64,000 bases of DNA, taken from positions 70,520 through 134,519 of the forward strand of contig JANXRV010000090.1 of NCBI GenBank assembly GCA_025356665.1, written 5' to 3'. The position numbers were made by a program, and so were the translations under genes. The notes beneath the pieces were generated by a model that saw only the letters and a program-made list of their open reading frames with translations, ran no database searches and was not told the origin of the DNA. This DNA is from CAITSH01 sp025356665 (GTDB lineage Bacteria > Pseudomonadota > Gammaproteobacteria > Burkholderiales > SG8-39). Shown in pieces: positions 26,450-34,826 of the stretch; positions within the stretch are counted from its first letter, which is position 1, and the number at the start of each line of letters is the position of its first letter.

Positions 26450-27889
26450 TCAAAACTTGTGGGCGCCATGCGCGCCCATGCTGACGATGTATTGCAGCAA
26501 AACCTGGTTGTCAGGCGCATTAGGGCGCGAGTAATCGCGCGCCAACTGCAAGCGCACACGGCTGAACTCGCTCGCCCCCCAGTCCGCCATCAGGGTATGC
26601 CGGCGCGGATTGTATTTACCCAGCAGCGGGAAGTCGGCCGCGCTGCGTGCGCCCGAATCAACCAGGGCCAGGCCGAGCGTTCCGGAATCGAGCTTGTCGT
26701 AACGATAACCGGCACGCCACTGCGGCATGAACTGATACACGCCCTGCCCGTACCACCCGGATTGGCGCGAGGTGAGCGCGCCCGTCTGGGCGCCGCGGGA
26801 GGCGGCGGTCGAGTCGTAGGTAAGCTGCCCCTCCTCGTTACGACGGAAATACTCGCCCTGCAACTTGAAGCTGGTCGACGTCGCATTGCCCTTGGGCGAC
26901 CACTTGAGCACGCCATCGGCCACCCACAAGCGGCTCCTGCCGCTGAAACTGTTGGTCACCGTGGTGCCGGTTGAATCCGGATCGGTGTAGGTGCGCCCCT
27001 GCGGCGATGTTTGCAAGTGCGACAGGCCAAGCTGCCATGCCGTGCTGACGCCGATATCGCCACCCACGTGGGCGAAAAGGGTGCCCGAACCAAAACCGTT
27101 TTTATTGCGCCCGCCATCCGGGCCGGCGGGAAATTTGCGGCCACGCCCGAGTTCCATGCCCAGGTCAAGGTAAAGCTCGGTGGGCGCAACCCATTTCAAT
27201 TGCACGCCGTCATCGATGAGCTGGTTGCCGAGAAACACCTTATTCGCCAGCGGCGCATCAACGAAGTCCCAGGCGTGCGGGTGAATCTGGTTTTGGTAGC
27301 CGACGCCGGACAAAAACCGCCCGGCTTTGATACTGAGCCCATCCGACAGTCCCAGCGTCTGGATCGTCGCCTCTTCAACGCTGACCTTGTCATCGGCGCC
27401 CAGCTTGGCGATCAGCGTGCCACGGAAATTGGGATCAATATTGGCCGACACGACCAGCTCGGACTCACCCAGCGACAGGCCGCGGTTGGGCGGCGCCACT
27501 TCGCCACCGGTCGGGTTGAAGCCGTTGATGCGATACGCGGCCGGATCGCGCGACAGGTTGCCGTAGGTGCCGTTGAGGATAAGCGAGATGCCCGGATTCA
27601 TCGCGCCTTCGCCGACCGGGCGGCTCGATGCCTGCACCGAAGCCTGGTCGGCCGCAAGCTGCGCCTTGTCAGCGACGGCCTCTGCTTTGCCTGCGGACTG
27701 CTCGGCCTGCTGCAAACGCCGTTCCAGCGACTCGATGCGCTTTTCGTACTGCTCCCGCAACTGACGAACCTGCTCGCGCAGTTCCTTCAGATCTTCGTCG
27801 CCGGCGGCCAATGCGGCCGGCGCGCTTGCCAACATGCCCGTCACCGCCAGCGTGACGGCCAGCGCCATAGCGCGTGTCTTGAACTCCAT
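26450..27889 (-). CDS. Outer-membrane porin-like barrel protein with N-terminal coiled coil
   Basis: The 479-residue precursor has a signal peptide (about 1-28, ending APAALAA) and an Arg/Glu-rich coiled coil (LKELREQVRQLREQYEKR) near residues 34-80. A long beta-strand-rich region follows, ending in VLLQYIVSMGAHGAHKF with a C-terminal Phe, typical of outer-membrane barrels. Ribosome site AGGAG lies 6 bases before the ATG at 27889. Its place between a COG0523 GTPase gene and znuA/znuB-like genes suggests a metal-responsive porin that admits zinc or a zinc chelate. The substrate cannot be read from sequence. Confidence 0.75.
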   Translation of the reverse strand: MEFKTRAMALAVTLAVTGMLASAPAALAAGDEDLKELREQVRQLREQYEKRIESLERRLQQAEQSAGKAEAVADKAQLAADQASVQASSRPVGEGAMNPGISLILNGTYGNLSRDPAAYRINGFNPTGGEVAPPNRGLSLGESELVVSANIDPNFRGTLIAKLGADDKVSVEEATIQTLGLSDGLSIKAGRFLSGVGYQNQIHPHAWDFVDAPLANKVFLGNQLIDDGVQLKWVAPTELYLDLGMELGRGRKFPAGPDGGRNKNGFGSGTLFAHVGGDIGVSTAWQLGLSHLQTSPQGRTYTDPDSTGTTVTNSFSGRSRLWVADGVLKWSPKGNATSTSFKLQGEYFRRNEEGQLTYDSTAASRGAQTGALTSRQSGWYGQGVYQFMPQWRAGYRYDKLDSGTLGLALVDSGARSAADFPLLGKYNPRRHTLMADWGASEFSRVRLQLARDYSRPNAPDNQVLLQYIVSMGAHGAHKF

Positions 27890-27980
27890 GGAATGCTCCT
27901 TTTTCAGTGGCGGCCAGCCTCGTTGGCTGGCGGCAATCACACCCGCTTCGCAATGCGAAGCGGCATCCGGTCAAACAGGA

Positions 27981-28328
27981 CTAGGAGCGTGCGGGCGGCG
28001 CGCGCGATTCAAAAACAACGCGCGGCGCAACAGGTAGCGGAAGGACAAAAGCGGCGACAGCGGTGTCGCCCCTGCAGGAAGCGGCGCCGGCGGTCGCGCC
28101 GCCGGGCATGGCGCTGTCGATGGCATGAAAGGCCAGGCACTGCTCGGCCGGGTGGCCGGTTTGCGGCGTGTTCTGCTCACCGCGCGCGAAAGCAAAGCCG
28201 TCCTCGGACTGTCCGGCCGTGTTGCCGGTCGCCGATCCCATGGCGTGACCCATGGCGTGCAACAGCGCCGCCTGCTGTGAAAACAGCAGGACCAGCGCAA
28301 TCAGCACATGGCGCAACAGGCGGTTCAT
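27981..28328 (-). CDS. Small exported protein, DUF2946-like
   Basis: The 115-residue product has a signal peptide (HVLIALVLLFSQQAALLHA) followed by a His/Met/Gly-rich segment (MGHAMGSATG) and two Cys (CLAFHAI and ASCRGD). Layout and position in a metal-uptake operon resemble DUF2946-type small proteins found with outer-membrane metal transporters, but similarity is weak and no function can be assigned. It lies between the COG0523 GTPase gene (45 bases upstream) and the barrel protein gene (91 bases downstream). Confidence 0.6.
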   Translation of the reverse strand: MNRLLRHVLIALVLLFSQQAALLHAMGHAMGSATGNTAGQSEDGFAFARGEQNTPQTGHPAEQCLAFHAIDSAMPGGATAGAASCRGDTAVAAFVLPLPVAPRVVFESRAPPARS

Positions 28329-28373
28329 AGAGGGGGCAGTCTATCCGGGAAAGGTGATTGTTGCCGGAAAGGC

Positions 28374-29363
28374 CTAATCAGCCTCGGCCAGGCATTGCTC
28401 CAGGCCTTTGATAAACAGGTCCTCGGGCAGCTTGCGGCCGATGAAAACCATCTTGCTCTCGCGCTTTTCGTCGGCACCCCAGGGCTTGCCAAGATCGCCG
28501 CCCATCAACATGTGCACGCCCTGGAACACCACGCGGTTGGCATTGGACTTCATCGACAGCACGCCCTTGTAGCGCAGCATGTCGTTGCCATAGACCTGCA
28601 CCAGGCCAGAGAGAAACTCCTCGAGCTTGAGGCCGTCGAAGGGGCGCTCGGAGCGGAACACGAATGAGCGCACATGCTCATCGTGCTCGTGGTGGTCTTC
28701 TTCCAGAAACTCCGGCTCGATTTCCAGGATGGCGTTGAGGTTGAAGCCGCGGATATCGAGAATGTCCTTTAACGGCGTCTCGCCGAAATGCACCTTGCGG
28801 ATGGGCGCGCGCGGATTCATCTTCAACAGGCGCACGCGCAGCTTTTCCTGGTCGCCCTCGGCAACGAGGTCGGTCTTGGACAGCAGGATGCGGTCGGCAA
28901 AACCCACCTGCTCCTGCGCTTCGCGAAAATCATCGAGCTGCTGGTTCGCGTGCTTGGCGTCGACCACGGTGATGATGGAATCGAGCAGGTAGTAATTGCC
29001 GATGTCCTCTTCCATGAAAAAGGTCTGCGCCACCGGACCCGGATCGGCCATGCCGGTCGTCTCGATGATGACGCGCTCGAAATTGAGCGTGCCGGCCACG
29101 CGCTTGTCCCTGAGCTCGTTGAGGATGCGCGTCAGGTCACCGCGCACGGTGCAGCAGATGCAGCCGTTGTTCATTTCGATGATCTGCTCGTCGCGGTTCT
29201 GCACCAGGATCTCGTTGTCGATCCCGGCCTCGCCGAATTCATTTTCGATCACCGCCACTTTGTGGCCGTGCTCTTCCTTCAGGATGCGATTCAAGAGCGT
29301 GGTCTTGCCGCTGCCCAGAAAGCCGGTGAGGATGGTGACCGGTACCATTTCTTGCTGTTCCAT
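28374..29363 (-). CDS. COG0523/CobW-family GTPase, putative zinc metallochaperone
   Basis: The 329-residue protein has the P-loop GFLGSGKTTLL near residue 14, ENEFGEAGID, the metal-binding CxCC motif as NNGCICCTVRGD near 65, and SKTDLV as the G4-like motif near 170. A His-rich acidic segment (DHHEHDEH) lies in the linker to the C-terminal CobW_C domain. COG0523 proteins move zinc or other metals into client enzymes under scarcity. It heads the operon with outer-membrane barrel, ZnuA-like and ZnuB-like genes, which points to zinc. No clear Zur box was recognised upstream. Confidence 0.9.
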   Translation of the reverse strand: MEQQEMVPVTILTGFLGSGKTTLLNRILKEEHGHKVAVIENEFGEAGIDNEILVQNRDEQIIEMNNGCICCTVRGDLTRILNELRDKRVAGTLNFERVIIETTGMADPGPVAQTFFMEEDIGNYYLLDSIITVVDAKHANQQLDDFREAQEQVGFADRILLSKTDLVAEGDQEKLRVRLLKMNPRAPIRKVHFGETPLKDILDIRGFNLNAILEIEPEFLEEDHHEHDEHVRSFVFRSERPFDGLKLEEFLSGLVQVYGNDMLRYKGVLSMKSNANRVVFQGVHMLMGGDLGKPWGADEKRESKMVFIGRKLPEDLFIKGLEQCLAEAD

Positions 29364-29509
29364 GCGTTCACACCATTAAAAGTGATTACAAGGCCGCCCG
29401 ATGACAGCCAAGCCCTCCATGTTACACCGCCGACGGCAGCCTGCCGGACCATCCGCGCGCACCGCCCGGAAACGCCCGCCAGGAGCGGCTTTCCAGGCGA
29501 AGGCCCCGC

Positions 29510-30706
29510 TCAGGCGCGGCGCAGCAACAAGCCCTTGAGGTATTCACCCTCCGGAAACTCAATGCGTACCGGATGGTCGGCGGCGGCGTGAAAACGGCCG
29601 ATGATATTGGCCGACATGCCGGCATCGGCCGCCGCCCCGGCGACAATTTTCTGAAAAAGATCGGCTGAGATGCCGCCCGAGCACGAAAACGTCGCGAGCA
29701 GGCCGCCTGGTCGCAGCAGGCGCATGGCATTGAGGTTGATATCCTTATAGCCGCGCGAGGCCTTTTCGGCGAATGAAGCCGTGGGGGCGAACTTGGGCGG
29801 ATCGAGCACGATCAGGTCGAACTGGCGCTTTTGCTCGCGCAAGCTGCGCAAGGCCTTGAACACGTCCGCTTCCAGCCACTGCGCCCGCGCCGCATCAAGC
29901 TTGTTGAGCGCAAGGTTGTCCGCCGCAATAGCCAGCGCCGGACCGGAGCTGTCTATCGACAAGGCCGAGCGCGCACCGCCGGCGAGCGCGGCGATGCTAA
30001 AGCCGCCGGTGTAACAAAAACAGTTGAGCACGTCGCGGTCGCGCGCGAGCTGCCCGATCTGCCGGCGGCTGTCGCGCTGGTCGAGGTAGAACCCGGTCTT
30101 GTGACCGGCGGCAATATCAACGCGGTAACGCAAGCCGTGCTCGATCATCTCGAGGGGGCCCCCGGGCGCCGCGCCGATCAGCGGGCCGCTGCGCGAAGCG
30201 AGGCCTTCGAGTTCGCGCACATCGGCGTCGGAACGCTCATACACATTGGCGCAGCCGGTCTCCTCCAGCAGCAACGCGGCAAGCGTGTCGCGCCAGCGCT
30301 CGGTGCCGGCCGACAAAAATTGCGCCACCAGCGTGTCGCCATAACGGTCCACCACCAGGCCGGGCAGGCCGTCGCTTTCACCATGCACCAGGCGCAGCCC
30401 CGTCGCGGCGCGCTCGGGCACCAGTTCACGCCGCAAGGCCAGCGCGGTGCGGATACGGCGGCGGAAAAATGCCTCATCGACGGCTTCGGCGGCATCAAAG
30501 CTCCAGATGCGCGCGCGGATCTGCGAATGCGGGCTGAACGCCGCGCGGCCGCGCAGCTCGCCGCCCGCGTCGCGCACCTCGACGGTGTCGCCCGACTGCG
30601 GATTGCCGGCGGTGTGATCAATGGCGCCGGAAAAAATCCAGGGATGTATGCGCGCCAGCAATTTTTCGCGGCCGGGCTTGAGGACGATGCGTGGCGTGGG
30701 TTTCAT
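29510..30706 (-). CDS. rlmI: 23S rRNA (cytosine-C5)-methyltransferase RlmI-like
   Basis: The 398-residue protein has an N-terminal PUA domain (ending near residue 75, starting IVLKPGREKLLARIHPWIF) followed by a middle domain and a SAM-methyltransferase core. The core shows YRVDIAAGHKTGFYLDQRDSR, VLNCFCYTGGFSIAAL (motif I) near 215 and VLDPPKFAP near 290. This matches class I rRNA methyltransferases of the RlmI/YccW group, which modify C1962 of 23S rRNA in E. coli. The start at 30706 gives the standard N-terminus. It is divergent from the Gfo/Idh/MocA gene, with 86 bases between the starts. Confidence 0.88.
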   Translation of the reverse strand: MKPTPRIVLKPGREKLLARIHPWIFSGAIDHTAGNPQSGDTVEVRDAGGELRGRAAFSPHSQIRARIWSFDAAEAVDEAFFRRRIRTALALRRELVPERAATGLRLVHGESDGLPGLVVDRYGDTLVAQFLSAGTERWRDTLAALLLEETGCANVYERSDADVRELEGLASRSGPLIGAAPGGPLEMIEHGLRYRVDIAAGHKTGFYLDQRDSRRQIGQLARDRDVLNCFCYTGGFSIAALAGGARSALSIDSSGPALAIAADNLALNKLDAARAQWLEADVFKALRSLREQKRQFDLIVLDPPKFAPTASFAEKASRGYKDINLNAMRLLRPGGLLATFSCSGGISADLFQKIVAGAAADAGMSANIIGRFHAAADHPVRIEFPEGEYLKGLLLRRA

Positions 30707-30792
30707 GTCGTCGGGGCAAGCGCTGTTCGGTGAATGTTGATATAAAGCGGGCACGCATTGTACCGCCGCCAACAGCCACCACCGGAACACCC

Positions 30793-31818
30793 ATGAAAAA
30801 AACACGCATCGCCCTGATCGGCCTTGGCATGGCTGTCACGCCCCACGCCAAAAGCCTCGTTGACCTCGCCGACCGGCTTGAAGTGACGCACGCCTTCAGC
30901 CCGTCCGAGGCGCGCCGCCGCGCCTTTGCACAGCACTTTGCCTTCCCGCTGAGCGCCCGTTTCGAGGATATTCTCGAGGACAAGAGCGTCGAGGCGGCGC
31001 TGGTGCTGACCCCGCCCAACACGCACTTCGAGCTCGCCTCGCGCCTCGCCGCCGCCGGCAAGCACGTCTTGCTGGAAAAGCCCGTCGAAGTGAACACCGC
31101 GCGCGCCGAGCAACTGGTTGTCGCTTTCGAACGGGCCGGACGCTCGCTTGCCCTGGTGTTGCAGCACCGCTTTCGCCCCGGCTCGCTGCGCCTCGCGCAA
31201 CACATCAGCGCGGGGGCGCTCGGTGAGATCGCCGCCGCCACGGTCAGCGTGCCCTGGTGGCGGCCGCAAAGCTATTACGACGAACCGGGGCGCGGCACGC
31301 TGGCGCGCGACGGCGGCGGCGTGCTGATGACCCAGGCCATTCACACCCTCGACTTGTTCCTGTCCCTCGCCGGCCCGGTCGCCAGGGTCAGCGCGCTCGG
31401 CGGCACCAGCCGCACGCATCGCATGGAAACCGAGGATGCCGTGGGCGCCGGACTGCAATTCACCAATGGCGCCTTCGGCGCGCTGTGGGCGACCACCGCC
31501 GGCTATCCGGGCTTTGCCGAGCGCATCGAGCTCATGGGCACGCGCGCCACCGCAGTGCTCTGCGCCGGCAAGCTGGACATTGCCTGGCACGACGGCAAAC
31601 GCGAGGCGTTGGGCGAACCGGGCGCCGGCGGTGGCGGCGCCGACCCAATGGATTTTCCCAACGACGCGCACCGCGGCGTGCTGGCCGACTTTCTTGACGC
31701 CATCGAACAGGGCCGCGCACCGCGCGCCAGCGGCCGCGAGGCGCTCAAGGTGCACCGCCTGATTGATGCCCTGCTCGAGAGCGCAAAAAGCGGCCGCGCC
31801 GCCGACGTCCGAAGCTAG
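30793..31818 (+). CDS. Gfo/Idh/MocA family NAD(P)-dependent oxidoreductase
   Basis: The 341-residue protein has a Rossmann domain (about 1-125) starting TRIALIGLGMAVTPHAKSL. It also has VLTPPNTHFELASRLAAAGK and the family signature LEKPVEVNTARAEQL near 95-110, followed by the alpha/beta dimerisation domain. Substrates are usually sugars, inositols or related polyols; nothing nearby defines one. The ATG at 30793 gives the canonical N-terminus. Its stop codon lies in a short tandem repeat shared with the convergent chromate-transporter gene. Confidence 0.88.
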   Translation: MKKTRIALIGLGMAVTPHAKSLVDLADRLEVTHAFSPSEARRRAFAQHFAFPLSARFEDILEDKSVEAALVLTPPNTHFELASRLAAAGKHVLLEKPVEVNTARAEQLVVAFERAGRSLALVLQHRFRPGSLRLAQHISAGALGEIAAATVSVPWWRPQSYYDEPGRGTLARDGGGVLMTQAIHTLDLFLSLAGPVARVSALGGTSRTHRMETEDAVGAGLQFTNGAFGALWATTAGYPGFAERIELMGTRATAVLCAGKLDIAWHDGKREALGEPGAGGGGADPMDFPNDAHRGVLADFLDAIEQGRAPRASGREALKVHRLIDALLESAKSGRAADVRS

Positions 31819-31856
31819 GCCGGGCTAGACCAGGCTAGACCAGGCCAGCCAGGCCA
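31814..31856. repeat. GGCTAGACCA tandem repeat carrying the stop codons of two convergent genes
   Basis: The unit GGCTAGACCA occurs at 31823-31832 and 31833-31842, flanked by variants GCTAGGCC (31814-31821) and GGCCAGCCA (31843-31851). CTAG in the first variant supplies the stop of the + strand oxidoreductase (31816-31818). CTAG in the second full unit supplies the stop of the - strand transporter (31835-31837). Confidence 0.8.
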
Positions 31857-32359
31857 ATCAGCGCACCCGCGCCGATCAACCATAACGGATTGATGCGCGT
31901 GACCATCAACGCCACCACGGTGGCACCGGTGAGCGCGTAAGCGGCCAGGCTGTCGTTGGCCGAGCGCGTGAGTAAATAGCCCGAGGAGAGCATCAGGCCG
32001 ACGGTGAGCGGCGCCACGCCAAGCTGCACCACGCGGCGCCAGTTCGCCTCGCGAAACCTGTCCCACGCCCCCGCCACCAGGCAGGTCAGCACACAAGAGG
32101 GCCCGACCATCGCCAGCGTCGCCGTCAGCGCGCCGGCCAGACCCGCGACTTTCCAGCCAACCAGGCACACAATCAAAATATTGGGACCGGGCGAAGCCTG
32201 GGCGATGGCGTAGAGGTCGGCGAACTGCGACGCGCTCATCCAGCCGTGCACTTCAACGACGTTGCGCTGCATTTCCGGCAACACCGTCGGCGCCCCGCCC
32301 ACCGCCAGCAGCGACAGCACGGAAAAATCCAGCGCGATCTGCAGCAGCAAATCCATCAT
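31835..32359 (-). CDS. Chromate transporter, second half (CHR domain)
   Basis: The 174-residue membrane protein contains the CHR-domain start FSVLSLLAVGGAPTVLPEM with the conserved glycine segment. It continues QASPGPNILIV and several hydrophobic helices. Short-chain chromate-ion-transporter proteins are encoded as pairs that together equal one full ChrA; this is the second partner. Start ATG 32359 overlaps the stop of the first partner by 4 bases (ATGA). Whether chromate is the physiological substrate is not shown by the sequence; no chrB regulator is nearby. Confidence 0.88.
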   Translation of the reverse strand: MMDLLLQIALDFSVLSLLAVGGAPTVLPEMQRNVVEVHGWMSASQFADLYAIAQASPGPNILIVCLVGWKVAGLAGALTATLAMVGPSCVLTCLVAGAWDRFREANWRRVVQLGVAPLTVGLMLSSGYLLTRSANDSLAAYALTGATVVALMVTRINPLWLIGAGALIGLAGLV

Positions 32360-32949
32360 GTCCCGCCGCCCGGTCGCCGCGCGCTGGCCGGCACATTGCG
32401 CTGCCACCACCAGGCCAGTGCGATGCCGGCGGGGGCGAGCACCAGCAGCACCTGCACCAGCGGCAGGCGCAGCAGGGCCACAGCAACGAAGGCGGCGATG
32501 CCCACCAGGCACAGGATGTTGCGGATGCGCGCCACCAGCGCCATCTTGAGGCCCATCGACACCATCATCCCGGCGGCCACGGCGGCCACGCCGCGCAACA
32601 CCGACTGCACGGCGGGCAGATTACCGTAGCTGGTGTAGAGCATGCCCATCATCAGGATGATCAGAAACGGCGCGACCATCAGCCCGGCAAAGCCCGCCAT
32701 GGCGCCGCGCCAGCCGCAAAAACGCAGGCCCAGCACCATGGCGAGGTTAAGCGTGTTGGGGCCGGGCATGAACTGGCAAAGCGACATAACGTCGACAAAT
32801 TCGGCCTCACCCAGCCAGCGCCGCTCCTCCACAGCCACGCGGCGCGCCCAGTACAGCACGCCGCCAAAGCCGCACAGCGCGACGCGCAGGAAGCCGGTGA
32901 ACAATTCATACGACGTGGGTATCACGGTGCCCGTCGGTGTTGTGCTCAT
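32356..32949 (-). CDS. Chromate transporter, first half (CHR domain)
   Basis: The 197-residue membrane protein starts with LFTGFLRVALCGFGGVLYWARR, a canonical CHR-domain N-terminus. It also carries VDVMSLCQFMPGPNTLNLA (the PGP motif) near residue 55 and later hydrophobic helices. It is paired with the overlapping second CHR gene to form a heteromeric short-chain chromate transporter. A long palindromic repeat occupies the 214-base gap between the xerC stop and this gene, immediately before its start. Confidence 0.88.
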   Translation of the reverse strand: MSTTPTGTVIPTSYELFTGFLRVALCGFGGVLYWARRVAVEERRWLGEAEFVDVMSLCQFMPGPNTLNLAMVLGLRFCGWRGAMAGFAGLMVAPFLIILMMGMLYTSYGNLPAVQSVLRGVAAVAAGMMVSMGLKMALVARIRNILCLVGIAAFVAVALLRLPLVQVLLVLAPAGIALAWWWQRNVPASARRPGGGT

Positions 32950-32963
32950 GGCACCCCTATTCC

Positions 32964-33083
32964 GTCATTGCGAGGAGCGCAGCGATGCCCCGAAGGTAAT
33001 CCCCGAAGGGGACGAAGCAATCTCGTCGCGCTTGCGACGCTGGTGCCGAAGCGACGAGATTGCTTCGCTGCGCTCGCAATGAC
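32964..33083. repeat. GTCATTGCG-family palindromic repeat, extended copy
   Basis: The element runs from GTCATTGCGAGGAGCG to GCGCTCGCAATGAC and contains a long internal pairing: GAAGCAATCTCGTCGC (33015-33030) with GCGACGAGATTGCTTC (33052-33067). An additional half copy, GCTTCGCTGCGCTCGCAAT, follows at 33101-33119. Confidence 0.8.
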
Positions 33084-33120
33084 AGCGGCAGTACGGAATC
33101 GCTTCGCTGCGCTCGCAATC

Positions 33121-33156
33121 GCAGCAATGGCAGCAATGGCAGCAATAGCAGCAATA
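33121..33156. repeat. 9-bp tandem repeat (GCAGCAATG/A), four units
   Basis: Units 33121-33129, 33130-33138, 33139-33147 and 33148-33156 differ only in the last base. They extend from the end of the partial palindromic repeat to 8 bases before the xerC stop codon (minus strand). Confidence 0.8.
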
Positions 33157-33163
33157 GCAGAAC

Positions 33164-34066
33164 TCATTTTCTTTTCTTTGCCCGGGGATGGGCCGCGTCG
33201 TAGGCTTTGGCCAGGTGCTGAAAATCCAAATGCGTATACACCTGCGTCGTCGAGATACTCGCGTGCCCGAGCATCTCCTGGACCGCGCGCAGGTCGCCCG
33301 ATGACTGCAGCACATGCGTGGCGAAGGAATGGCGCAGCATGTGCGGGTGCACGTGCACCGGCAGCCCGGCGCGCTGCGCCCATGCGGCGAGACGCTGCCC
33401 GACCACGCCCGGGTTGATGCGCTGGCCGCGCGCGCCGACAAACAGCGCCGCCTCATCGGGCCGCGCCAACTCGACGCGCACCGCCAGCCACGCGGCGATG
33501 GCGGCGCGGGCTTTGGCACCCACAGGGACAGTGCGCGTCTTCGAGCCCTTGCCCGTCACCGTGACCTCGTCTTCATGCAGCATGCGCTTGCCCTCGGCGG
33601 CGTCTATGCCCACCAGCTCGGCCAGACGCAAACCGGACGAGTAAAACAACTCGAACATCGCCTTGTCGCGAACCTCGCCGACACCCTGCGGCTTCGCCTC
33701 CAGCAGTTGCGCGGCGAAATCGGGGGACAGGACATTGGGTAATGCCTTGGGGCTCTTCGGTGCGCGCAAGCCGGTGCACGGATTGGCGGCAAGGCCATGG
33801 TGCCGTACCAGCCAGTTGAAAAAACCGCGCCAGGCCGAGAGCATGCGCGCGATGCTGCGCCCGGACATGCCAGCGGCGCGCAGTTGCGCCACGGCACGGC
33901 GGATGTGCTGCGACTGCAGTTGGGCCAGGTCAACCTCGGGGTTGATGCTGAGCAGCCGGCGCACGCTGTGCTCGTAACTCACCACCGTGGTCGGGCTCAA
34001 GCGACGCTGGTGGGCGATCTGCTCGACAAACCCCTCGAGCAGCACGAGGCGCGCGTCCTCGCTCAC
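33164..34066 (-). CDS. xerC: Tyrosine recombinase XerC
   Basis: With XerD this recombinase resolves chromosome dimers at dif. The 300-residue protein has an N-terminal SAM-like core-binding domain (about 10-95) and a catalytic domain with the residues R in SSGLRLAEL, K in VTGKGSKTR, HxxR in HMLRHSFAT, H in LGHASIS and nucleophile Y in VYTHLD near 283. The dapF, DUF484, xerC order is the usual chromosomal arrangement, so this is the housekeeping enzyme and not a phage or integron integrase. Confidence 0.94.
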   Translation of the reverse strand: MSEDARLVLLEGFVEQIAHQRRLSPTTVVSYEHSVRRLLSINPEVDLAQLQSQHIRRAVAQLRAAGMSGRSIARMLSAWRGFFNWLVRHHGLAANPCTGLRAPKSPKALPNVLSPDFAAQLLEAKPQGVGEVRDKAMFELFYSSGLRLAELVGIDAAEGKRMLHEDEVTVTGKGSKTRTVPVGAKARAAIAAWLAVRVELARPDEAALFVGARGQRINPGVVGQRLAAWAQRAGLPVHVHPHMLRHSFATHVLQSSGDLRAVQEMLGHASISTTQVYTHLDFQHLAKAYDAAHPRAKKRK

Positions 34067-34130
34067 TTCGCCGAAGGCGGCGCGATGCGCGACAGCCCCG
34101 TTGTCATTTTCAGTTCAGCCGCCGGCCGGC

Positions 34131-34769
34131 TTAAACAAAGCGCGACAACGCCGCACTCGCAAGCTCGCCCAGGCGCTTGAGGTACATACGGCCCATGTCG
34201 TGATGAAAGCGGTCCGGATCCTCGCTCGCCAGCACCAGCACGCCAAAGCATTCGCCATCAGCAAGCGCAATGAGCGAGGTCGAGCGGATATGGGTGGCGG
34301 CGTCGCCGAACCAGGACAGCACCTCATCGTTGTAGCCCGGACCGCAATAGGGCAGCTCCAGCGCGGCGACAAAGGCCTTGAGTTCATCCCCAGCAGCGTC
34401 ATGTTCCGGACCCTCGCCCTGCCCGCGCCAAAAGCGCAGCGTCACGTGCGGCACGGCGAAATCCTCGCGCAGGTTGTAGTTGAGCGCGCCAAGTTGCGAG
34501 GGCAGGCCGGAGGCCGCCAGCATGGCAAGGCACAGGCGGTGCATTTTCTCGCCTATGTCCATGTTCTCTTCGCCAAACTGAATGAGCTCGGCGAGCTTGG
34601 ATTCGATCACCTTGTTCTTGTCGCGCAGCGAAAGCAGCTGCCGGTCGGACAGGGCGATGGCGTGGCCGCCGTGCGGATGCGGAATCGAGATAGCCGACAG
34701 CATATCGGCGTGATCCTCAAAAAATTCCGGGTTGTCTTTCAGGTATTGCGCGACATCATCGGCATTCAT
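34131..34769 (-). CDS. DUF484 family protein (GAF-like)
   Basis: The 212-residue protein starts ADDVAQYLKDNPEFFEDHADML, the DUF484 hallmark. A GAF-like region follows (VPHVTLRFWR, then RSTSLIALADGECFGVLVLASEDP). Its cellular role is unknown. It is placed between dapF and xerC as in many Proteobacteria, 64 bases before xerC, and is probably co-transcribed with both. Confidence 0.92.
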   Translation of the reverse strand: MNADDVAQYLKDNPEFFEDHADMLSAISIPHPHGGHAIALSDRQLLSLRDKNKVIESKLAELIQFGEENMDIGEKMHRLCLAMLAASGLPSQLGALNYNLREDFAVPHVTLRFWRGQGEGPEHDAAGDELKAFVAALELPYCGPGYNDEVLSWFGDAATHIRSTSLIALADGECFGVLVLASEDPDRFHHDMGRMYLKRLGELASAALSRFV

Positions 34770-34826
34770 GCGTGGTCTTTCCCCTGTCTGCGTTAAAGCG
34801 TTATAAAGCGCGCGCCCGGCGGGTGC

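Noticed and set aside
27011..28330. 439-codon + strand frame across the outer-membrane barrel gene
   Set aside because: Antisense to a protein with signal peptide, coiled coil and barrel-like strands and a good ribosome site. The + strand translation is Arg/His-rich and featureless.
29364..29420. Zur box upstream of the COG0523 gene
   Set aside because: No convincing GTTATA-type palindrome could be found by eye. Zinc control of the operon is therefore inferred only from gene content.
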